A stretch of DNA of 64,000 nt. Source: Byssothecium circinans. Its lineage: Eukaryota; Ascomycota; Dothideomycetes; Pleosporales; Massarinaceae. Of the stretch, positions 20,907 through 30,356 are shown piece by piece. The stretch lies in the NCBI GenBank assembly GCA_010015675.1, contig ML976978.1:53053-117052 (forward strand), written 5' to 3'. The notes below the pieces were generated by a model, which saw only the letters and a list, made by a program, of their open reading frames with translations, was not told where the DNA came from and searched no databases. A program made the translations under genes and the position numbers. The stretch's first letter is position 1. Each line of letters begins with the position of its first letter.

Positions 20907-21507
20907 TCAACGCGTTCTTGCCACAAACTCATCTGGCCTCATATCCACTCCATCCCCCTTCCTCTTCAACTCCTTCTCACTAACGCCCGCCTTCAACTTC
21001 TCAATCAAGTCTTCCGGCACAAACTCCGATCCCAACGGATTCTTCTGAAAGGCCTCCCCCATCATATACTTGGTTGTCTCTTCAACTGTGTCGAAATTAT
21101 CCACCAGCGTCTCCAACATATTGCCATCCGGGTCCTTGTAGTAAATACTTGTCGTGGGACCATGATTGACACTTCTTGCGCTGCTGGTATGTGGTCAAAA
21201 GGTCGGTGAGCGAGGCGAATGTGAAAGCTATGTGGGAGAGGCCCGCCGTGTCGGGGACTCCGGGCTTGTATTGAGGGAAAGTCACGAAAGCGATGCGGTG
21301 GTGCTCAGAGTCGTAGGTGAGAAAAGAGGCGTAGGGGGCATCGAAGACGACGTGACCGCCTGTGAAGGTGGTGTAGAAGTCCCGCATGACAGAGAGGTTG
21401 TCCATCGTCGTCTGGAGACCGACGTGAGCGATGGAGGAAGGAGACAAGTCTTTGGGCTTTGCTGGAAGATCATCTAGGGAGGGGATGGTCGTCGTTGTTG
21501 TAGCCAT
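20907..21507 (-). pseudogene. VOC/glyoxalase-like protein broken by a small deletion and frameshift
   Basis: The first part, from ATG 21505-21507, reads MATTTTTIPS, then IAHVGLQTTMDNLSVMRDFY, AFVTFPQY and AGLSHIAFTFASLTDLLTTY. This is a typical N-terminal VOC half with a metal-ligand His in IAHVGL and another in SHIAF. After QQRK the frame is lost. In the +1 frame the sequence resumes as SVNHGPTTSIYYKDPDGNML, the conserved C-terminal VOC half, and continues to the stop at 20907. Relatives normally have about eight to ten extra residues between these halves, so roughly 25-30 bases appear deleted. No intron can repair the frame. An assembly error is possible, but missing residues plus a frameshift fit a real deletion. 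Relatives are dioxygenase- or lyase-like; substrate unknown. Confidence 0.7.
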
Positions 21508-21849
21508 CGTAGCCGTCTTATCGTTCCGATAGCTGTAAATGAGACTTCGGTTGAACGTGATGTCCTTGACTGAGAAAGTTGGGCGCGCAATGATAGGATC
21601 TTTATTCGAGGCGCGAGAACAGCTTTGTGCTCGAGGCCCCAATGACTACCAAGTAGCCCCAAAGTCTCAAGAAATCAGAAATCCCACAATAAAGATACCC
21701 GGGTTCCGACACCTATTAGGAGGTTGCTGAAGTCTAAAGCGGAAGGTGTTTTCTGTATCCGAGCCATATTTCTGTACATAATTGCGGGGTTGACATCCTA
21801 ATAAACTATATGTCTAAGACTGGTATGGTTCAGCCGAGGCTAGCTAAGG

Positions 21850-22306
21850 AAAGATTGATAAGTCACTGTCTGAACGTTCGCATGGGCAAGAAGATCCGCA
21901 TCCACCAGAACGACTCCACGAAAACCTTGCTCCAAACGGCATACCATCTCAAGGCTCCAATATAGACGAAAGTTTTCTCCGCTTAGTTGACTTCAAGATT
22001 CACCCCCGCCTCTCGCAACCATGCTGGACGCCAAACGAACTTAGTTTGCCCATGTACGTAGAACATCACGACATTAAGCAGTCAAACGATTCGTTGGTGT
22101 TATTTCGCTGGCACGGCTCCGCCATATGCGACATCAAGAAAACTTTCACCTTTTTTAGGCGAGATGAAAACTATACACATTTCACCATGAGCGTTAAAGA
22201 GCTACCACTAGAGGAATTGTCCCATAGCATACGACGATCAGACCATTGGAGAAAGGAGAAAGGAGAAAGGAGAGAGCTGCTGGACTGTCTGGGACAAGGT
22301 GTTTGA
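21850..22306 (+). other. open frame of about 150 codons without a start, unknown
   Basis: A plus-strand frame stays open from GGA 21850 to the TGA ending at 22306 and reads like protein (ESFLRLVDFKIHPRLSQPCW, LVLFRWHGSAICDIKKTF). It has no ATG before codon 68. It may be a terminal exon whose upstream exon I cannot find, or a gene relic. No family is recognised. Confidence 0.3.
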
Positions 22307-23637
22307 GTTCCGTAGTCCCAAAAGATCCAAAAGAGATAGAAAGCTACGGTCTACTTAAATGTATCATCCCTACTATTAAGGTGTTTAAACTTCCTTGACA
22401 CGAATCGTGAAAGCGAATATATGCACGAGTTTCTCCCCCTTTTCAAGCCTTTCCCACTTCATTTGCCTAAGATAACCCGACGCCGTATAAGCTTGACCTT
22501 CGGTAAGGCAGACTTGACAGGTCTTGTCTGCTATGTACTTTGTTGTAGTTATTGGTACTTCCTCCTCCTTATCCTCCTCCTTATCCTCCTCCTTATTCAT
22601 AATGTTTGAAATACAACAGCGTTCTTTCACTGATTGATGTCTTGCAGTCCGCATTGAATCTAATTGCAATGAACAAGGTCCACAACACTGTATAGTCATA
22701 AGTATCAAGTTCTAGATGTTGCTCGCGTGAAAAGAGTTACATACCAGGAGTTCCAAGGGAGGCGGCCAACAATCTTTAGCAGGGCAAGCCGCGTCGCAGT
22801 CTCGCAGATAAGCTTAATGTATTTCGATGTTTGTAGCGGTAGGTGCATGTATCGTTGGGATGCCGAGGTAGAAGACAGAACTCAGATGGGAGGCGGATAA
22901 TATGTGTCCACAAAGATATTGTGGACGACTGTTCTTTGTAGTGCGGTTTGTACAGCCTTTATGGTAGGTGTCTGACTGACCGGTGACCTGGCCTTGGCGG
23001 GCGGATGACAACAATGCGGATTGGTATGATGTTCGTGGCACGCCTTTCTCTGTCGCAAGTAAGGCGGTAAAATGGAAGGGAAGTGGTGCGGTCACTCAGG
23101 AACACTGTAAAAGTTTTTCTGCTAGAGTGGGCACAGACCCAGTAAATTGCTGTGACCGTCTGAAGATTGCTTTCGTAGGTCTGTCGCGCATTCCTCAGGC
23201 CATATTAGCGCTGGTGTTGGGTATCGCTTGCTACAAAACGCGTGTTGGAGCCCCGCACCGCTAGCGTTAGGACACTACCAAGGCGGAGCCTGGCCTTCCG
23301 CACTAGCAAGCTGTCAAATAGCTGCACAGCGGAATATACTGGTTGTTCTGCCCAACGTATTGCGATAAAGGAGTTCGCACGGCAGTGCAGCGTGAGATGG
23401 GGATTTGGCTTGGCCGGTTCAGCTGTTCATATGCGTAAAGTGTTCAGTGGGGCGGCACGGCGGTCGTTACTGATTATTGGCGGCTATGTCTACAGCATCT
23501 TGGTGCGCGATTTGATAGTACTACCATGCTCGTAGGAGGGCGAGGCAGAGGCGCCCCCGAAGCCGTCAAGCTTTACCATACCTGCTTCTACTTTTCTTCC
23601 TAGTTTTTAGTTTGACGGATCTAGTCCTATTCTTCTT
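22307..23637. other. gene-poor stretch
   Basis: This is 1.3 kb with several overlapping short ORFs on both strands and no recognisable family. It includes a small 12-bp tandem repeat. Confidence 0.4.
22559..22596. repeat. 12-bp tandem repeat, three copies
   Basis: TTATCCTCCTCC-type units repeat three times without interruption. In the minus-strand frame this reads Lys-Glu-Glu-Asp, but I do not call that ORF. Confidence 0.8.
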
Positions 23638-23874
23638 CTACTCGTGTTCCGCAGCTGGAGGTTTTTCATCCACGTGACATGATTTTCGTTGTAAAGCACG
23701 CACCAGACGGTGCCGGAAAGTCACGTGGAGCAAAAAGTGCTGATACCTACATAGTAGAGAGGCGCGACTACACTTGACCTTGACATAAATGTTAGTAGTA
23801 GGTCGCATAAGATGCAAGAATATTACCTTTCTTCTGCGGCATTCTGTACAGCTCGGTAGTTTCAATCGTACCAT
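23638..23874 (-). pseudogene. Zn2Cys6 transcription-factor N-terminus, relic
   Basis: From ATG 23872-23874 the frame reads MVRLKLPSCTECRRRK, then a 48-nt intron (23779-23826; GTAATA, branch CTACTAAC, acceptor AAG), then VKCSRASLLC. The join recreates CTECRRRKVKC, the first half of a fungal Zn2Cys6 DNA-binding cluster (C-x2-C-x6-C). Only four of six cysteines follow the pattern. After a further 36 residues the frame ends at TAG 23638-23640, with no dimerisation or middle-homology region. It is best read as a truncated remnant, divergent from the NAD(P)-binding gene. It could also be a first exon whose later exons I missed. Confidence 0.45.
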
Positions 23875-24278
23875 ACCACGCCAATTTGACTTTTCTCCCC
23901 CTGGCGACAACACTCCCGTGCTACTCACGAGCGACACGACGCGCATCAAGTCAGAAGTGGCCAGCCACAGCTTAACTTGAGCTAAACGAGATGGCTCGTC
24001 ATCGTTCACAATGCTTAGCAGCATGACATATTTCCGTCTTCTCACGTGATCGCGAGACTTTTCCCCTCGCTACTCTTGGCGACCACCCTACCGGTACTCA
24101 ACTTCGCACAAAAGTATGCTCGGAGATTTTGGTATCCGGCTCCGACGGTCTTCTGGATCAGACCTCACCCCTGGCCTCGATACCGCTTTAAAGGAAGCAT
24201 CCACCCCCCCTCCTGTCTCCCCCTCCTGCCCAATCCCCTCCTCTCGTCCAATCGCTCGTATTGCAAACTACTTGGACG

Positions 24279-25183
24279 ATGGGGTCGCACACCCTTGTTA
24301 TCGGCGCTACTGGTGAGCTCCTTCTGTGTTCTTTTGGACTATCATTTTCATCATGTATTAGGGCCGTCCGGCTTGGAATTTTGCAATACCGCATTGACAA
24401 GGGGGCATGCCTTGACCCTATATGTGCGAAACCCATCTAAGCTCCCCACCGATATCGTCAATGGTGCACAAGTCTCGGTTGTGGAAGGGACTCTGGAAGA
24501 TATTTCTAGTTTCGAGCGTGCCGCAGCTTCTGGGCCCACAGTCTTTGTCTCGTTCGCAGGACCGGTTGCAAAGTCAAAAGGAACGGTGCGTTACAGGAAT
24601 CGTCACTCCGTCCCTCACTTCACATTTCTACGGAAGGTGGAATGTAGATACTGATTGAACGTCGCAGCCAGTGATGGATGCCATGAAACGCATATTTCCC
24701 ATCCTGCTAGCTAATAACTACAAGAGGGCGATGGTGGTCGGCACACCTTCGTTTCCTGCACCACAAGACCAAGGTGCTCTCAAGTGGAAAGCATCGGTCG
24801 TCCTTATCAAGATCATAGGCGGGTCTGCCTATGATGAATTCAACGGCCTTGGGGTGTTTGTGTCCTCTCAAGATGCCTCACGAATTAAGTGGACTTTGTT
24901 CCGGGTGCCTTTTCTAAAGAATGGTCCTAGTGCACCGGTGAGGGCTATGTTTACGGGATCTGGTGACAATGGGATGTCCTTATCCAGAAAGGGTTTGGCG
25001 ACTTGGGTCTTAGATCACATGGCTGAAGACTCTGAGTGGGTTGGCAAGGCGCCCGTACTGTCCAACCAGAGTTGCTATCAATCAATCAGGTCAGTTTTTA
25101 GAGGTGAATTGGACCTGATTTGGTACTCGGAGCCCTCGAGAACTGACCTGATTGACCTGGTGATGATTTGGGAGGTGAATTGA
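24279..25183 (+). CDS. NmrA-like NAD(P)-binding protein, stop displaced by a hAT insertion
   Basis: Exons are 24279-24312, 24362-24585 and 24668 onward; introns of 49 and 82 nt keep phase. The start MGSHTLVIGATGPSGLEF gives a Rossmann GxxGxxG motif at residues 9-15. It is followed by LTLYVRNPSKLP, FVSFAGPVA, PVMDAMKRIFP, MVVGTPSFPAP and FRVPFL, the layout of atypical short-chain dehydrogenases (NmrA/SDR-a type), often acting as redox sensors or reductases. The ancestral protein ended ...VLSN with TGA. That TGA is now at 28201-28203, immediately after the right target duplication. The current frame instead runs from Asn (25064-25066) into the transposon, adding 38 foreign residues and stopping at 25181-25183. 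The catalytic core is intact, so the product may still work if the transcript is stable. Confidence 0.8.
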
Positions 25184-28100
25184 TTGACGATTGATCGATT
25201 TGATCCCCAAATATATCTCTTAGGGATAGTGTTTGTGTACAAGGAGCTAGAAGGCGTCATCCTACTCTGATATATGATAGATATCCTGGATCTCTTGCTC
25301 TGAGAGCTCTATAGTGCTGTCGTTGTCTGAAGTAGCCCTAGGGGCTCCAAAACCAGCCTTTCGCCAAGCTCTCACACACGTGATTGTAGAGAGCAATTAG
25401 GGGCTCATTTTACAGCGTCTTAGCTCCATCATATCGCCAACCTCAGAAAACATCCTCTCACAGTAACAAGAGGACGCTGGAATTGATAGGAGATTAATAG
25501 CTAACTAAGAAAGGTAGGGAAACCTATCTCTAATAGATAACTAGTACCTAATAGGATCTGTACGGTAGTGGTGGTCCTTAGGGACGCCTAGCTCATTATT
25601 CTACTAGCGCTTAAACTTATTAGTACTATTAATATAGGTAGTAGTGGTATTAGCTCTTAGAGGCTTAACGTGCTACTTAGCGTAGTTATTAATATTACTA
25701 ACGCGCTTAGCTTTCTTGCGTGGGGGAGAGTTAATAGGGGAGATATTAATTCTTTTATATTCCTCCCACAGCTCCTAGAACTAAGCGTTAGCCTTTTATA
25801 GCTATATGTTATACTCTCTAGTCCACGCGTTTATAAAGTAATACTTATAATAGGGGTAGAGCAGTATTATAGCGTAGTATACTAGGCCCTCCTTAAGTAG
25901 CTTATAGTACTTTATAAGCTTTTAATAGGCTACTATTACGTTAATTTTTAGGTAGTCTTCTAGAGCGTTAAGTTTATTAAAATTAACATCTATAAAGCTC
26001 TTAATAAGTTACTTAAAGTAGTTAAGGAGATACTTAAACATTAGGTAGACCTTAGAGATAGCCCTAAAATAGCCTAAGTACCTACGGCCTTTAAGCCTTT
26101 TAGTAGCCTCCTTTAACGGTTAAAGGACCTTAATATACTACTTAATTATATCCTAATTAGTAGTAGTAAGGCCATGGATTAGAGCTACTTTAGGAGCCTA
26201 GCTATGCGCACACGCTAATAACTTATCTATTAAGGCTCTCTCCGCGCGGTAATCTATAAGGGCGTTAATTAGGCAGTAAAGTATAATAGCCCTCTCTATA
26301 AAATTATAGTAGCTATTCTACCTAGTAATAATAGGCCTAATAGGCTTAAGTAATTTAATAGGGCCCTTACCATCCTTACACGTTCTAATTTAGAACTTAT
26401 TAAATAGGTTATGCTACTAAAGTATTAAAATTAAATAGATAACGTCTATAAGAACTCTAATTAGGCCCTTCTTATACTACTTATGTAAATATCTCTCCTC
26501 TACTCCTATCTATAAGTTATCATTATTAAAGGCGTCTTTATTAATCCTAAATATCAGCGTCTAGCCTACTAAGTTAAGGGAGTAAGGTGAGCAGCAGAGA
26601 CACCTATTAGTCGCGAAAAAGCTATAATAGTTAGTAAGCGTAGTAATAGTAGTGTTATTATTACTTATATTATTAAGTGTAAAGTATCTAACTAAGTCAC
26701 GCTTAACGCTAAAGCTCTTAAGCGTCTTAATAATAATACTAGTAACGCGCTCACCTATATAGGCGCTAGAGAGTTAAGAGAGGGTAATAGGTAGGTCATA
26801 GACCTTACTACTACTATTAATGTAGTAGGTAATAAGGTTATAAAATACGCACTTACCACCCTTTATAGACTAGCTATTAAAGCTAAAATAGATTTTACTA
26901 AGTAAGTAACCTAGCTTAGCGCGTACCTAAGGCTAGAGACTAGCGTAGAGTCTTACTATAAAAGATAAGACGCTCTAGTAGTTATACTAAGTAGCTAGCT
27001 TAGCTTCTAGGTTAGCGACGCGTAAAAGGTTATAAAAAGATAGCGTCTTAACCTTTTATAGTAGGTGATTATTTTTAGCAAGCTAGCTAACTAAGGTGAG
27101 TTAAAAATGCTGCTAATTAAAGTTTCTAAGGGCGTTAGATACCTCCTATAGTACACGTACGCCACTAGCTATAATAGACGCGAGAGTATGCTGCCTATCC
27201 TCTAACTAAGCTTATTATTTATTTAGGTAATAGTAGTTATGCCTATAGTAATTCTACTTAACGTGTTTCTAAGCTAATATTATAGAGCTTATTATCTCTA
27301 GTATCCTATTAGCGCTAGCGGCGCTAGAAGTACTATGTATATAGTAGTAGTAATAGATAAAGAAAATACATCTTATATCTATCTACAGCGCGACGTGGTA
27401 GCTATGCTTATAGAGCGTTAATTTCTTAAACTTCTATATCTATAAAGGCTTTATAAACGCTTATAACTAACTCTACTTAATCTTATTAAAGTTATCTGTA
27501 AATCGCGCTTCTAGCTCGTCGTTAGAGCCCTTAGGGGCAGCAGAGGACGCTGTAGCACCTATAGAGGATGACGGGGCGCGGGCGAATAGTATAAGTGTAT
27601 AAATAGGCGTTAGCGCGTTTAAAGGCCCTATAGAGGACGTCATCTTATTTAAGGGCGTCGTGGAGGTTAAAATCCTTAGAGTTAACGTCATAGAGCTAAA
27701 GGACGTAGCTGTAAGCTCTTAGAGCTCACACTTAAAGCTCTAGCTACTATAGGCGCTCTAGGTGCTCTATAAGTTAAGGGTGATAGCTAGGGGCGCCGCT
27801 AACCTAACTACTATACTTAGAAGGGTCTGTTTACTTTTCTTTTGTAGAGTAGGGGCCATTAGGGGGGTAGGGCGTAGTAGAGTAGGTGTTAATAGAAATA
27901 CGCGTTAAGAGGAATTTAAACTTAATTAACTATTACCTAATTAGGAAATTACTTAAAACACTAAAAATCTGCTAGAATTACTATATTTAACGTATTTACA
28001 GCTTTAAAACCCTATCTCAACGCTGAAAATAGTATTAAAATAGATTAATTTAATCAGTTCGATCAATCAGGAAATCGCTGATATCTGATTTAATAGTAAA

Positions 28101-28192
28101 ATTGTATAGCCAGAGGATTGACCTGATTGAACTAATCAATCAGGTAAAAATTGACGTCGACCTGAGGACTTGATTGATTGATAGCAACTCTG
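25067..28192 (-). mobile_element. hAT transposon 1, complete ends, RIP-mutated
   Basis: A 3126-bp element begins CAGAGTTGCTATCAATCAAT and ends with the exact inverse, giving terminal inverted repeats of 22 bp without mismatch. It is flanked by a perfect 8-bp target duplication TGTCCAAC (25059-25066 and 28193-28200), diagnostic of the hAT superfamily. Subterminal regions contain many short GATTGA/TCAATC words (25140-25200 and 28040-28175). The interior is extremely AT-rich, with TAG/TTA/CTA runs typical of RIP. Confidence 0.93.
25263..27859 (-). pseudogene. hAT transposase remnant of element 1
   Basis: The N-terminal part starts around ATG 27857-27859 (MAPTLQKKSKQ). It continues through NDELEARFTDNFNKIK (about 27475-27530), which parallels NREVEEGFNKRFANNFN in element 2. 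The C-terminal end near 25265-25480 reads IPASSCYCERMFSEVGD and VRAWRKAGFGAP, the hAT C-terminal dimerisation region. The middle is riddled with stop codons where Gln, Trp and Arg are expected. It cannot encode active transposase. Confidence 0.8.
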
Positions 28193-28203
28193 TGTCCAAC
28201 TGA

Positions 28204-29080
28204 AGGGAAATTCGAACAAAATCATGACCATCACGTTGTGCCGTGTTAGCCAGGCAATGAGAACGGAGCTCAGTGCGCAACACTGACTGTGCCATTGATA
28301 TCACAAGCGTCATCACGAAGCAAGCTAGCCATGCACACATGCGAAATTAACTTGACTGAGGGCATTACCAGCATCAACACGAATTGTAATAGCGATGACT
28401 GCAGGTTCCAAAGCACTTACGCGGCGCTGGAGACCGTCTCTTTGCTCCGTGGATATTATGGCGTTCAGTGCGCAACGCTGAACAAGCGTCCCCACCCAAG
28501 TATGCTAGCCGTGACTGCCGTGCTCACGCGAGCGACTGTTTTTACATATGGGCATCATACGCCCAGTGCGCAGGAACAGGCCAAGTAATAATACAAAGCA
28601 TAGTTATGAACGGACCTGCGCTACGCCCTCTTTCATGAGGTTCGGGCCGTTGCCCTCGCAGTCGTGGTGTGACGTGAGCCTCAGGCGACGACTGCAACCA
28701 ATAGCCTTTTTGCGTTTCAAGGTATTCGGGACGAAATACCTTTTTGTGTCACCTCTGGGTTAATCCGCGAGTTTGAAGACGCGATGGCTGCTACTCATTT
28801 GATACGAATATACGACAACGGTGTAAGGCAGTAATACTAAGTTATCCGGCGGTTTGGCATAGATTACCGACAGTTTGGATGGATTTCTACGGCCCAAGCT
28901 CCCCGGACCCACTTCCGGGACCATCTGCTCATGCACCTACCTTGAACCATATGATACGATCTACGCGGCCTAGAAGTCGCCGGATAGCTACCACGGACCG
29001 ATTAGGCCTGTTCCTTCCTCATGCGGAGAAGCATTCGAATTTCTATGAGAGCAACCAAGAGACAGCAACCAGCCAAAACA
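28204..29080. other. gene-free flank with diverged direct repeats
   Basis: This stretch starts with the former 3' flank of the NmrA-like gene. A CAGTGCGCAAC word occurs at about 28270 and 28466, with a partial copy at about 28563. Each of the first two is followed some 50-60 bases later by a GCTAGCC word. This suggests an old, decayed repeat of about 190 bp. No gene is seen. Confidence 0.4.
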
Positions 29081-29088
29081 TATAAAAG
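29081..29088 (+). promoter_or_regulatory. TATA box of the small secreted protein gene
   Basis: TATAAAAG, 108 bp before the ATG, followed by a CT- and CA-rich leader. This is the clearest core promoter in the window. Confidence 0.65.
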
Positions 29089-29195
29089 GCTTGCATCTCG
29101 CGGTTTCTCTACCAGCAGACACCAGCTTCCCAATACAACTTCCAAGTACCAACCCAGCTTCCACGTATCAACCATACCTACTTCTACCTTTCACC

Positions 29196-29729
29196 ATGCG
29201 TTTCTCCACCGTCGTCGTCGCGCTTTTCGCCACCCTTACTGTGGCTCTTCCCGGTGGAACTGAGGAAGCGAATGCGATTGTCCAGCGCCAGACTTGCTCC
29301 AAGGATGGAGAGTGTTCTGCCGGCGGCGCTGCTACGTGCACAGCTTTGAATTGCTGCAGCGGTTCGAAGACCAGCAACGGCGAAGGCGTGAGTGACCTTG
29401 TTCTCTCCCGGGAGAAACCAGGAAGCTCAATCGCTTCGTGACCATGTCAAATGCTTCGGCAGTAGGCGAGAGTCGTTCGGGTAACTCCATCGAACCTTAA
29501 TGGTTGGAATTGGGGGAAGAGCACGTTTAGAAAATTGTGTGGGGTGAGGATAGGATGCCTATTGTCAAGGTTTTGATATAATTATCAACTGATTCCTTCT
29601 TGCTCCCTACAACTTCTATCCTTCTAGTGCACTGCATTCATTACTTATTGTGAAGTGAGGAACAAGCGTAGTAATATACATTTGGGTCCACTAAAATCAA
29701 ATATCCTTGTAAATTCCAAGATAGATTAG
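29196..29729 (+). CDS. small cysteine-rich secreted protein (effector-like)
   Basis: The start MRFSTVVVALFATLTVALPG is a strong signal peptide. It is followed by a short propeptide ending in a Kex2-like IVQR and then the mature QTCSKDGECSAGGAATC and ALNCC. The frame meets a GTGAGT donor at 29388 (phase 0). A plausible acceptor TTCTAG at 29625-29627 leads to CTAFITYC, adding two cysteines, and then a frame to TAG 29727-29729. The 240-nt intron is long for this genome and the 3' end is uncertain; the product ends after 81 residues if unspliced. Size, signal peptide, Kex2 site and Cys density fit a secreted effector or antimicrobial-like peptide. No named family is recognised. It lies alone between two transposons. 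Confidence 0.65.
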
Positions 29730-30348
29730 TGAAATTACTACTTTAGAACGCTACTTACGTTATTTCTTCCTAGCTGATTATTTTATACAACCACAGTACA
29801 GCTACAGGCTGCGGCCAATCACGAACGCTACATACCACTATGTGCCTACATAGAGGGAGTCAAGAACTCTTATGACACTGAAAGATTGTCAGATGTAGCG
29901 CCATGCGTGAATTATATATCATCTTGATCGCAGGGCGTACCACACTCCTAGTGGCCTGCAAGCTAGCATGCTTCGCCATTCCGATTTCTGAGGACTACCT
30001 ACGTCGATGTATCGCATCCTTTCTAGTAATTTCGGTATGCTTACAACCATGAAGTTTGGCTGGGTTGGTATTCTTATGAGCAATAGGCTCTAGCTGGATG
30101 TCAGAAAAGAAAATAGTTTACCGTTTTCCCTGCATGCAGACCCCTGAGCGCTTCCCAAGCTGGTAGCCGCGAAGGATGACGGTCTTTAAGGCCCGTGACC
30201 AGCTTCCGTGCTATCCTGCATAAACTCCAGGTTTGCAAAGAAGATGCTCTCCGTCACGATAGCGCTACTATATACCATGGTAGCATGACGGAGAGCAGCA
30301 CTGGCGCACCTCTATTCCCCCCCACCAACCCGAGAAAAGCCAGAAAGA
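29730..30348. other. intergenic with a hairpin near its end
   Basis: No coding signal. The only structure seen is the inverted repeat listed separately. Confidence 0.45.
30245..30297. repeat. 53-bp hairpin-forming inverted repeat
   Basis: TGCTCTCCGTCA at 30245-30256 is perfectly repeated in reverse as TGACGGAGAGCA at 30286-30297. Within the 29-nt loop GCTAC and GTAGC can pair again. It lies 60 bp from the left end of hAT element 2. Confidence 0.85.
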
Positions 30349-30356
30349 ATTAAAAC

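Noticed and set aside
22385..22708. A 107-codon minus frame with a Lys/Glu/Asp repeat
   Set aside because: The charged stretch is only the 12-bp tandem repeat; the rest has no coding character or homology.
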